Of a DNA stretch of 5,307 bases, positions 1 to 5,307 are shown in pieces; position 1 is the stretch's first letter; each line of letters starts with the position of its first letter. The stretch is from positions 1 through 5,307 of the forward strand of contig JAFRQC010000093.1 of assembly GCA_017428805.1 (NCBI GenBank), in the 5' to 3' direction. A program made the translations under genes and the position numbers. The notes beneath the pieces are model-generated. The model was not told the DNA's origin. It searched no databases and was given only the letters and a program-made list of their open reading frames with translations. The stretch is from Prevotella sp. (lineage in GTDB: Bacteria; Bacteroidota; Bacteroidia; Bacteroidales; Bacteroidaceae).

Positions 1-988
1 GACGCTGCAGGAAGCTGACGAGACGACTGACCTGGCGCTGGTGCTGAGCGTGATACAGGGCAATAAAACGATCCCGGTGATTGTGCTTGACAGCGATGAA
101 CAGGTGATGGACTATCGTAATGTCAATATCCGAAAAAAGGACTCTGCCCGATATGTGGCCGACTATGGGCGTAGGATGTACAAGGCAGGACACTATATTC
201 AGATTGGTGACTCTGTGGATTATCAGTTGGTGTGCTATGATGAGTCAACGCTGTTGAAACGACTTTCCCAGTATCCTTATTGGCAGTTGGGCATCGTCAT
301 GATCTTCGTCGTAGTGGCCATCTTTGCCCTGTTGTCCTCGAAACGGGCTGAGCAGAACAAGGTATGGGTGGGTTTGTCGAAGGAGACGGCTCATCAATTG
401 GGTACGCCTATCAGTAGCCTGATGGCGTGGGTGGAGATTCTGAAGGAGAACTATCCCGACGACGATCTGATACCGGAGATGAACAAGGACGTGAAACGGT
501 TGGAACTGATTGCTGAGCGTTTCTCCAAGATCGGTTCGTTGCCAGAACCTGTGGAAGCTTCTATGAATGAGGTGCTGGCCCATGTGATAGACTATATGGA
601 CCGAAGGACGTCGAAGAAAGTGGAGATTATCAGTGAACTGCCTTCGGAGAATGTGGTGGTCAAGATGAATGCCTCACTCTTTGAATGGGTAATTGAGAAT
701 CTCTGCAAGAATGCCGTTGATGCGATGGAGGGGCAGGGCAGGATTGTGCTCTCGCTGCATGAAGAGGACTCGAAGGTGGCTATCGAGGTGACTGACAACG
801 GAAAAGGTATTCGCAAGAAAGACCTGAAGAATGTTTTTACGCCAGGCTTTACGACGAAGAAGCGTGGATGGGGCCTTGGCCTGTCGCTGGCTAAGCGTAT
901 CGTTGAGGAGTATCATAAGGGGCGTATCTATGTCAAGTCTTCGGAAGTTGGGGTGGGTACGACGTTCCGCATCGAGATGCCGAAATAG
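1..988 (+). CDS. Sensor histidine kinase, C-terminal part (5' end outside window)
   Basis: Membrane-bound two-component kinase expected to autophosphorylate on histidine and pass the phosphate to a response regulator not present here. The frame is open to the left edge, so the GTG at 41 is not a credible start; about 328 residues are visible. Numbering from that GTG: residues 1-80 look like the end of an extracytoplasmic sensing region, and about 82-99 form a hydrophobic membrane segment followed by a basic stop (KR). The phosphoacceptor region is around H118 in ETAHQLGTP. The HATPase domain has an N box (N220/N224 in NLCKNAVDAM), a G1 box (DNGKGI, from D252) and a G2 box (G276-x-G278-x-G280). 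No receiver domain is fused. The residue after the histidine is Gln, not the usual Glu/Asp. The signal sensed and the partner regulator cannot be told. The family call is firm, the exact orthology is not. No continuation into yceD is apparent: a 144-base gap with its own promoter follows. Confidence 0.93.
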   Translation, partial: TLQEADETTDLALVLSVIQGNKTIPVIVLDSDEQVMDYRNVNIRKKDSARYVADYGRRMYKAGHYIQIGDSVDYQLVCYDESTLLKRLSQYPYWQLGIVMIFVVVAIFALLSSKRAEQNKVWVGLSKETAHQLGTPISSLMAWVEILKENYPDDDLIPEMNKDVKRLELIAERFSKIGSLPEPVEASMNEVLAHVIDYMDRRTSKKVEIISELPSENVVVKMNASLFEWVIENLCKNAVDAMEGQGRIVLSLHEEDSKVAIEVTDNGKGIRKKDLKNVFTPGFTTKKRGWGLGLSLAKRIVEEYHKGRIYVKSSEVGVGTTFRIEMPK

Positions 989-996
989 GCGTCAGA

Positions 997-1025
997 ATTG
1001 CACACAAGCCCCCTGAGTGTGTAAT
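997..1025. repeat. Inverted repeat after the kinase gene (possible hairpin)
   Basis: ATTGCACAC (997-1005) can pair with GTGTGTAAT (1017-1025) over nine positions, one of them G-U in RNA. The loop is 11 bases and contains a run of five C. It begins eight bases after the kinase stop codon. There is no T run behind it, so it is not a classical intrinsic terminator. It could be an mRNA 3'-end hairpin, a weak terminator or a protein-binding palindrome. The pairing is visible; the function is a guess. The rest of 989-1132 shows no gene. Confidence 0.35.
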
Positions 1026-1105
1026 AATGGCAGGTTTATCGGCCTGATTTTGAAGGAAAAACATAAAAAATACAAATAAGCGTGTCTTAAATGGAAAAAA
1101 GTTTG

Positions 1106-1114
1106 TAACTTTGC
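1106..1114 (+). promoter_or_regulatory. Bacteroidetes-type -7 promoter element for yceD-rpmF-fabH
   Basis: TAACTTTGC matches the Bacteroidetes primary sigma factor -7 consensus TAnnTTTG exactly, including the frequent following C. It lies 18 bases upstream of the yceD ATG. No good TTTG -33 element is seen about 19-21 bases further upstream (around 1081-1087 the sequence is CGTGTCT), so the promoter would rely on the -7 box. Transcription would be expected to begin near 1119-1122, giving a leader of roughly 11-14 bases. Confidence 0.7.
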
Positions 1115-1132
1115 ACCCCGAATTGTGTGATT

Positions 1133-1654
1133 ATGTGTAGTTTAGAGTGTCTGAAGGTTGACCTGAAGGGTCTGAAAGACGATGAGACTTCATTGGTCTT
1201 CGATCTGGATGATACATACTTCGGCGCTTTGGACGAGGCAGAAGTGAAGAAGGGTTCATTGCACGTGTCGGTGTCTATACGCAAGGCTTCCGGCTTTTTC
1301 GAATTCCTGATTCATGCTGCCGGCACGGTAATCATACCTTGCGACCGTTGTCTTGACGACATGGAGCAGCCTGTGGATACAGACGTGCGCCAGGTGGTGA
1401 GACTCGGATGCGAAAACTCAGAGGATGGTGACACCCTCGTTGTGGCTGAGGACGAAGGAATACTCGACCTGACGTGGATCATCTATGAGTCTGTGGCATT
1501 GGCTATACCCATCAGGCATGTGCATGCACCCGGCAAGTGTAACACGGCCATGACGAACGTTCTGGAAGAACTGTCAGCTGACCGAAGCAGCGATGAGGAG
1601 TCCGACCAAGCTGTAGACCCCCGATGGGAGAAATTGAAAAATTTAAAAATTTAA
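1133..1654 (+). CDS. yceD: YceD/DUF177 family protein, linked to 23S rRNA and L32
   Basis: 173-residue soluble protein of the DUF177 (YceD) family. Family members are almost always encoded next to rpmF and have been linked to 23S rRNA accumulation in bacteria and plastids; the biochemical role is not settled. Visible family signs are the Cys-x2-Cys pair C70/C73 in IIPCDRCLDD, the acidic stretch AEDEGILDL (about 105-113), and the C-terminal IPIRHVHAPGKCN block with C136 (about 125-137). The ATG at 1133 is chosen because the protein then begins MCSLECLKVDLKGL, as I recall for Bacteroides homologs. A GTG at 1127 would add two residues and is less likely. No Shine-Dalgarno sequence is present and the predicted leader is very short. 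The last codons (KLKNLKI) lie inside an A/T-rich tract that continues up to rpmF, 21 bases downstream. The call is confident because of sequence and context together. Confidence 0.92.
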   Translation: MCSLECLKVDLKGLKDDETSLVFDLDDTYFGALDEAEVKKGSLHVSVSIRKASGFFEFLIHAAGTVIIPCDRCLDDMEQPVDTDVRQVVRLGCENSEDGDTLVVAEDEGILDLTWIIYESVALAIPIRHVHAPGKCNTAMTNVLEELSADRSSDEESDQAVDPRWEKLKNLKI

Positions 1655-1675
1655 GAATTAAAAAATTAAATAATT
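1631..1675 (+). repeat. A/T low-complexity tract spanning the yceD 3' end and rpmF leader
   Basis: Forty-five bases contain only two non-A/T bases (G at 1636 and 1655). An exact tandem repeat of AAAAATTT lies at 1637-1644 and 1645-1652, followed by degenerate AATTA/AAAAAATTA units up to the rpmF ATG. The tract both codes for the C-terminus of YceD and forms the whole ribosome-loading region of rpmF, with no Shine-Dalgarno sequence. A/T-rich, unstructured leaders are typical of well-translated Bacteroidetes genes, so a role in rpmF initiation is a reasonable inference. Confidence 0.6.
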
Positions 1676-1867
1676 ATGGCACATCCTAAAAGAAGACAAT
1701 CAAGTACTCGTCAGGCCAAGCGTCGTACTCATGACAAGGCCGTAGCTCCTACGCTGGCAGTATGCCCCAACTGTGGCGCATATTATGTATATCATACAGT
1801 ATGCCCCACCTGTGGTTACTATCGCGGTAAGGTCGCTATCAAGAAAGAGGACGAAGTCGCTGAATAA
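1676..1867 (+). CDS. rpmF: 50S ribosomal protein L32 (bL32)
   Basis: 63-residue basic protein of the large ribosomal subunit, usual length for bL32. It begins [20 protein letters not shown], the characteristic rRNA-binding basic N-terminus (bacterial MA-x-PKR-x-x-S). This is followed by a complete four-cysteine zinc ribbon: C30-x2-C33 (CPNC) and C43-x2-C46 (CPTC). This is therefore the zinc-binding (C+) form, not the cysteine-free paralog that some bacteria induce on zinc starvation. The C-terminal tail is charged and acidic (KKEDEVAE). It is preceded by an A/T-rich leader with no Shine-Dalgarno sequence. Its TAA stop shares one base with the ATG of fabH (TAATG), suggesting coupled translation. 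High confidence. Confidence 0.98.
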   Translation: MAHPKRRQSSTRQAKRRTHDKAVAPTLAVCPNCGAYYVYHTVCPTCGYYRGKVAIKKEDEVAE

Positions 1868-2871
1868 TGAGTAAAATCAATGCGATAATCACCGGCATTG
1901 GTGGCTACGTTCCCGACTATGTCCTCACCAACGAGGAATTGTCGAGAATGGTAGACACCAATGATGAGTGGATTATGACGCGTGTCGGCATCAAGGAGCG
2001 CCGCATCCTGACAGAAGAGGGTCTGGGTACCAGCTACATGGCCCGCAAGGCTGCCAAACAGCTGATTCAGAAGACGGGTGTGGATCCAGATTCGATCGAT
2101 GCGCTGATTGTAGCTACTTCTACGGCGGATTATAAGTTCCCATCCACGGCGTCCATTGTAGTGGGCAAGATCGGATTGAAGAATGCCATGGCGTTCGATT
2201 TCTGGGGTGCATGCTGCGGATTCCTCTACTCGCTTGATGTGGCTGCCTCGATGATCCAGAGCGGCCGCTACAAGAAGATCATCCTCATCGGTGCAGACAA
2301 GATGTCGTCGGTCACTGATTATAAGGACCGCTCTACCTGTCCGCTCTTCGGCGACGGTGCAGCAGCGATGCTTTTGGAAGCAACGGAGGAACAGAATATC
2401 GGTGTAATGGACTCCTATCTGCGTACGGACGGCAAGGGACTTCCGTTCCTGCATTTGAAAGCAGGTGGATCTGTCTGCCCACCGTCGCATTTCACTGTCG
2501 ACCATCGTCTGCACTACCTCTATCAGGAGGGTCGCACGGTGTTCCGTTATGCTGTGACGAACATGAGCAACGACTGTGCGTTGGTTGCTGAACGTAATGG
2601 CCTGAACAAGGATAATATCCAGTGGGTTGTACCCCATCAGGCTAACATGCGTATCATTGAGGCCGTGGCCAAGCGTCTGGAACTGTCGATGGACCAGGTG
2701 ATGGTGAACATTGAGCATTACGGCAATACGAGTGCGGCTACGATACCGCTTGCACTGTGGGACAATGAGAGTAAGCTGCGGAAAGGTGATAATATGATCT
2801 TCACCGCCTTCGGAGCCGGTTTTGTCCATGGGGCCTCGTATTATAAGTGGGCTTATGACGGAGACAAATAG
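1867..2871 (+). CDS. fabH: 3-oxoacyl-ACP synthase III (KAS III, FabH)
   Basis: Cytoplasmic condensing enzyme that starts type II fatty-acid synthesis by joining an acyl-CoA primer to malonyl-ACP. Length is 334 residues, normal for the family. The thiolase-fold Cys-His-Asn triad is intact: C116 in GACCGF, H257 in [11 protein letters not shown]287 in [11 protein letters not shown]. Other family blocks are the N-terminal [14 protein letters not shown] with [16 protein letters not shown] (about 12-46), GADKMSS (142-148), [10 protein letters not shown] (161-170) and the C-terminal [12 protein letters not shown] (312-323). The active-site block reads FWGACCGF, with a second Cys (C117) beside the nucleophile. 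The start is fixed by its overlap with the rpmF stop (TAATG). plsX, often found between rpmF and fabH, is absent. Substrate preference (straight versus branched primer) cannot be read from the sequence. An intrinsic terminator follows 23 bases after the stop. Confidence 0.97.
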   Translation: MSKINAIITGIGGYVPDYVLTNEELSRMVDTNDEWIMTRVGIKERRILTEEGLGTSYMARKAAKQLIQKTGVDPDSIDALIVATSTADYKFPSTASIVVGKIGLKNAMAFDFWGACCGFLYSLDVAASMIQSGRYKKIILIGADKMSSVTDYKDRSTCPLFGDGAAAMLLEATEEQNIGVMDSYLRTDGKGLPFLHLKAGGSVCPPSHFTVDHRLHYLYQEGRTVFRYAVTNMSNDCALVAERNGLNKDNIQWVVPHQANMRIIEAVAKRLELSMDQVMVNIEHYGNTSAATIPLALWDNESKLRKGDNMIFTAFGAGFVHGASYYKWAYDGDK

Positions 2872-2894
2872 AAAATAAAATATCTAACCACAGG

Positions 2895-2927
2895 AAAACG
2901 CATGCTCTATGGGCAATGCGTTTTTTT
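2895..2927 (+). terminator. Intrinsic terminator between fabH and era
   Basis: AAAACGCAT (2895-2903) pairs perfectly with ATGCGTTTT (2916-2924). The stem is extended inward by GC (2904-2905) with GC (2913-2914) past a bulged A2915, leaving the loop TCTATGG. A run of seven T (2921-2927) follows and partly forms the 3' arm. This is a textbook rho-independent layout for the + strand. It ends only 16 bases before the era start, so it would stop or reduce transcription from the yceD promoter into era-der. Confidence 0.82.
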
Positions 2928-2934
2928 GTCTAAA

Positions 2935-2938
2935 AGGA
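2935..2938 (+). promoter_or_regulatory. era: Shine-Dalgarno-like site that supports the era start
   Basis: AGGA lies five bases before the ATG at 2944. It supports that ATG over the in-frame ATG at 2902, which sits inside the terminator stem and has no such site. It is a short match in a lineage that uses Shine-Dalgarno pairing sparingly. Confidence 0.45.
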
Positions 2939-2943
2939 AACAG

Positions 2944-3825
2944 ATGCACAAGGCAGGATTTGTGAATATCGTGGGAAACCCGAATGTGGGGAAGTCGACA
3001 CTGATGAATCAACTCGTCGGTGAGAAGATCTCCATTGCCACCTTTAAGGCCCAGACGACCCGTCATAGGATCATGGGTATCGTCAATACGCCTGAGGCTC
3101 AAATCGTATTCTCAGATACGCCAGGTGTGCTGAAACCCAATTATAAGCTTCAGGAGTCGATGCTCGCCTTCTCTGAGTCGGCTTTACAGGATGCCGATGT
3201 GCTGCTGTATGTGACCGATGTGGTGGAGAATCCGGAGAAGAATCAGGATTTCTTAGATAAGGTGGCACGTATGTCGGTGCCTGTGTTGCTTCTGATCAAC
3301 AAGATTGATCAGAGCGATCAGAAGACGTTGGGTGATATTGTGGAGAAATGGCATGGACTGTTGCCGAATGCGGAGATTCTTCCGATCTCTGCCAAGAACA
3401 AGTTTGGCACGGAACTGCTTTTGAAGAGGATCTTAGAGCTGTTGCCGGACTCTCCGCCTTATTTTGACAAGGATCAGTTGACGGATAAGCCAGCCCGGTT
3501 CTTTGTCTCAGAGATTATCAGGGAGAAGATCCTCTTGTATTATGACAAGGAGATCCCCTATTCCGTGGAGGTCAGTGTAGAGCGCTTCAAGGAAGACGAG
3601 AAGCATATTCATATCAATGCCGTCATCTATGTGGAACGTGACAGTCAAAAGGGTATCATCATCGGTCATCAGGGCGTGGCCTTGAAGAAGGTGAGTACGG
3701 AGTCGCGTAAGGCATTGGAGAAGTTCTTTGGGAAACCCATCTATTTGGAGGTCTTCGTGAAAGTCGATAAAGATTGGCGTTCGTCGGAGAGAGAGTTGAA
3801 TCATTTCGGATATAATCCGGAGTAG
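2944..3825 (+). CDS. era: GTPase Era, 30S ribosome assembly factor
   Basis: 293-residue GTPase with a C-terminal KH RNA-binding domain. Era binds the 3' end of 16S rRNA and checks late 30S maturation, acting in the cytoplasm and at the membrane. Motifs: G1 GNPNVGKS (11-18), G2 with T38/T39 in QTTR, G3 DTPG (58-61), G4 NKID (119-122), G5 SAK (149-151). The KH signature is IIIGHQG, with its GxxG loop at 241-244, within about 205-275. The open frame extends up to an ATG at 2902, but those 14 extra codons run through the terminator hairpin and T run. MHKAGFVNIVGNPNVGKS from 2944 fits the usual Era N-terminus and length. No clear promoter lies between the terminator and the start, so expression should come by read-through or from an unrecognised promoter. 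der follows after 47 bases. Confidence 0.97.
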   Translation: MHKAGFVNIVGNPNVGKSTLMNQLVGEKISIATFKAQTTRHRIMGIVNTPEAQIVFSDTPGVLKPNYKLQESMLAFSESALQDADVLLYVTDVVENPEKNQDFLDKVARMSVPVLLLINKIDQSDQKTLGDIVEKWHGLLPNAEILPISAKNKFGTELLLKRILELLPDSPPYFDKDQLTDKPARFFVSEIIREKILLYYDKEIPYSVEVSVERFKEDEKHIHINAVIYVERDSQKGIIIGHQGVALKKVSTESRKALEKFFGKPIYLEVFVKVDKDWRSSERELNHFGYNPE

Positions 3826-3865
3826 GAGAGAAGAGAAGGAGTAGAGGAGAGAAGGAGTAAAGGAG
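3824..3865 (+). repeat. Polypurine repeat tract between era and der
   Basis: Forty-two bases are all purine except T3842 and T3858, with no C. It contains five AGGAG cores, starting at 3824, 3837, 3845, 3853 and 3861. An 11-base direct repeat GAGAAGGAGTA lies at 3833-3843 and 3849-3859 (period 16), and GGAGTA occurs four times (3819, 3838, 3854, 3862). The first copies overlap the last codons and stop of era. It looks like local tandem duplication of a Shine-Dalgarno-like unit. Only the last core is well placed for the der start. Confidence 0.75.
3861..3865 (+). promoter_or_regulatory. der: Ribosome binding site of der
   Basis: A full AGGAG core is seven bases upstream of the der ATG at 3873, an ideal Shine-Dalgarno spacing. 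It is the most proximal of five identical cores in the spacer. Such a strong site stands out because the yceD and rpmF starts in this window have none. Confidence 0.7.
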
Positions 3866-3872
3866 TATAGTT

Positions 3873-5186
3873 ATGGGAAATTTGGTAGCCATTGTAGGAC
3901 GCCCGAATGTGGGAAAGTCGACCTTGTTCAATCGTCTGACGAAGACGCGCCAGGCGATCGTCAGCAGTGAGGCTGGTACAACGCGTGACCGCCAATACGG
4001 CAAATGTGAATGGAATGGCAAGGAGTTCTCTGTCGTCGATACCGGCGGCTGGGTTGTGAACTCTGATGATATATTTGAGGAGGAAATCAGAAAGCAGGTG
4101 ATTATTGCCACAGAAGAAGCAGATTTGGTTCTCTTCTTGTGTGACATCAGCAATGGTGTGACGGGATGGGATATGGATGTTGCCCAGATCCTGCGTCGTG
4201 CGAAATTGCCTGTGATCCTTGTAGCCAACAAGGCTGATGACGGTAAGGATCTGTATGACCAGTATGAGTTTTATAAACTCGGACTGGGTGATCCTTATCC
4301 TATCAGTGCTGCTACGGGTAGTGGTACGGGTGATCTGCTCGATAAGGTGTTGGAGATGCTGCCGGAGAAGAGTGGTGACGATACAGAAGACGGTATTCCC
4401 CGTTTTGCTGTTGTCGGTCGTCCGAATGCTGGTAAGTCGAGTCTGATCAATGCCTTTATCGGTGAGGAGCGTCATATCGTGACAGATATTGCTGGTACAA
4501 CACGTGATTCCATCTATACCCGCTACGACAAGTTCGGATTTGATTTCTATCTTGTTGATACTGCCGGTATCCGACGTAAGAATAAGGTCACGGAGGATCT
4601 GGAGTTCTATAGCGTGATGCGCTCCATCCGTTCGATAGAGAATGCAGATGTCTGTATCCTGATGATTGATGCCACCCGTGGCATTGAGGCACAGGATATG
4701 AATATCTTCCAGCTGATTCAGAAGAACAATAAGTCGTTGGTGGTCGTGGTGAACAAATGGGACCTGGTGGAAGACAAGTCACAAGTTGTCATTGATACCT
4801 TCACCAATGCCATCCGTCAGCGTATGGCTCCTTTTGTGGATTTCCCTATTATCTTTGCTTCTGCGCTGACGAAGCAACGCATCTTTAAGGTGCTTGAGAC
4901 GGCCAAGCAGGTTTATCTGAACCGTAAGGCCCGTATCGGTACGACGAAACTCAATGAGGTGATGCTGCCGCTGATAGAGGCTTTTCCGCCTCCCTCAGTC
5001 AAAGGTAAGTTCATCAAGATCAAATATGTGTCGCAGGTGCCTGACACGCAGATTCCGACCTTCGTGTTCTATGCCAACCTGCCACAGTATGTCAAGGAAC
5101 CTTATAAGCGTTTCCTGGAGAATAAGATTCGTGAGAACTGGACGCTGACAGGTTCGCCTATTAATGTGTTTATCCGGCAGAAATGA
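3873..5186 (+). CDS. der: GTPase Der (EngA), 50S ribosome assembly factor
   Basis: 437-residue protein with two consecutive GTPase domains and a C-terminal KH-like domain, an arrangement unique to Der/EngA. It acts in 50S subunit assembly and is essential where tested. Domain 1: G1 GRPNVGKS (9-16), G2 T36/T37 in GTTRDR, G3 DTGG (56-59), G4 NKAD (119-122), G5 around S145-A146. A short acidic linker follows (about 163-175). Domain 2: G1 GRPNAGKS (182-189), G2 in AGTTRDS (207-213), G3 DTAG (229-232), G4 NKWD (294-297), G5 S330-A331. The KH-like domain runs from about 350 to the end, with the conserved PPPSVKGK and KIKYVSQ segments. All G motifs look intact in both domains. It has a strong Shine-Dalgarno site and is 47 bases downstream of era, so co-transcription is likely. 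Its TGA stop overlaps the next start (ATGA). Confidence 0.98.
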   Translation: MGNLVAIVGRPNVGKSTLFNRLTKTRQAIVSSEAGTTRDRQYGKCEWNGKEFSVVDTGGWVVNSDDIFEEEIRKQVIIATEEADLVLFLCDISNGVTGWDMDVAQILRRAKLPVILVANKADDGKDLYDQYEFYKLGLGDPYPISAATGSGTGDLLDKVLEMLPEKSGDDTEDGIPRFAVVGRPNAGKSSLINAFIGEERHIVTDIAGTTRDSIYTRYDKFGFDFYLVDTAGIRRKNKVTEDLEFYSVMRSIRSIENADVCILMIDATRGIEAQDMNIFQLIQKNNKSLVVVVNKWDLVEDKSQVVIDTFTNAIRQRMAPFVDFPIIFASALTKQRIFKVLETAKQVYLNRKARIGTTKLNEVMLPLIEAFPPPSVKGKFIKIKYVSQVPDTQIPTFVFYANLPQYVKEPYKRFLENKIRENWTLTGSPINVFIRQK

Positions 5187-5307
5187 GAAAGAGTCTGGTA
5201 AGGATAGTAGGCTTATTAGGTTTTTTAGGGATATTAGGGATGTCCTGTGGAAATCCGACGGCAGAGGAGATGGCTTCTCTGGCTGCCAAGGGTTATTACG
5301 AGCATCT
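5183..5307 (+). CDS. Probable lipoprotein, N-terminal part (runs off window)
   Basis: Only 41 full codons are visible, so the family cannot be named. The ATG at 5183 overlaps the der stop (ATGA), a common sign of translational coupling, and the frame stays open to the edge. The N-terminus has a lipoprotein signal layout: a basic start (R2, K3, R7), a hydrophobic stretch 8-20 rich in Leu and Gly ([11 protein letters not shown]), and Cys at 22 in GMSC-GN. Gly at -3 is looser than the usual Leu, but Bacteroidetes lipoboxes are permissive. The residues after the cysteine (GNPTAEE) lack a clear acidic/lysine surface-export signal, so a periplasm-facing anchor is the cautious inference. The segment ending AKGYYEHL suggests the start of a helical domain. 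I do not recognise a function from this much. Confidence 0.75.
   Translation, partial: MRKSLVRIVGLLGFLGILGMSCGNPTAEEMASLAAKGYYEH

Noticed and set aside
41..43. GTG as the start of the histidine kinase
   Set aside because: The frame stays open upstream to the window edge and only one membrane segment would remain; the gene is cut by the window.
1031..1051. Possible terminator CAGG-loop-CCTG followed by ATTTT
   Set aside because: Only four base pairs with an eight-base loop and a short T run; too weak to call.
1819..2829. 336-codon open frame on the minus strand opposite fabH
   Set aside because: It mirrors fabH almost end to end, its translation is His/Arg/Thr-rich with no recognisable domain, and fabH has complete catalytic motifs. 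It is a codon-usage shadow.
2902..2943. Upstream in-frame ATG extending Era by 14 residues
   Set aside because: The extension is made of the terminator stem, loop and T run, and the usual Era N-terminus begins at 2944 with a nearby AGGA.
3659..4475. Two minus-strand open frames (190 and 224 codons) opposite era/der
   Set aside because: Low-complexity, motif-free translations lying across two intact GTPase genes; shadows of the + strand coding.
4850..4858. TATCTTTGC inside der matching the -7 promoter consensus
   Set aside because: The nearest TTTG upstream (4833-4836) leaves a 13-base spacer, too short, and the match lies in conserved coding sequence (PIIFAS). The TATATTTG at 4070-4077 is rejected for the same reasons.
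1..5307. Mobile element, CRISPR array, tRNA/rRNA, defence or biosynthetic system
   Set aside because: Nearly all bases are accounted for by conserved housekeeping genes and short spacers; no spaced repeats, transposase, integrase, cloverleaf or att-like sequence is visible.

Overview
The window reads as a chromosomal housekeeping segment of a Bacteroidales bacterium, most likely Prevotella/Segatella-like. Four things point there. The gene order is yceD-rpmF-fabH-era-der. A TAnnTTTGC promoter element of the Bacteroidetes type lies upstream of yceD. Gene starts mostly lack Shine-Dalgarno sequences or have A/T-rich leaders. The proteins resemble Bacteroides homologs as I remember them. This placement comes from protein and motif recognition only; no search was run. 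All genes are on the + strand.

Layout. Positions 1-988 hold the 3' part of a membrane sensor histidine kinase that begins outside the window. Positions 989-1132 hold no gene; they contain an inverted repeat and the promoter of the next unit. Then come yceD (DUF177, 1133-1654), rpmF (ribosomal protein L32, 1676-1867) and fabH (3-ketoacyl-ACP synthase III, 1867-2871, overlapping rpmF by one base). A strong-looking intrinsic terminator hairpin (2895-2927) separates fabH from era (30S-assembly GTPase; start placed at 2944). A polypurine spacer with five AGGAG cores leads into der (tandem-GTPase 50S-assembly factor, 3873-5186). The first 41 codons of a probable lipoprotein (from 5183) overlap the der stop and run off the window.

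How it fits together. The segment joins ribosome biogenesis (YceD linked to 23S rRNA, L32 in the 50S subunit, Era on 16S rRNA/30S, Der on the 50S) with the first condensation of fatty-acid synthesis (FabH). This is a known bacterial association of ribosome output with membrane growth. The terminator implies at least two expression levels: yceD-rpmF-fabH, and era-der-lipoprotein by read-through or an unseen promoter.

I found no mobile element, CRISPR array, RNA gene or new multi-gene system. The points worth a second look are mostly regulatory: low-complexity spacers, a very short leader, and a terminator directly in front of an essential GTPase gene. There are also some protein-level variants.
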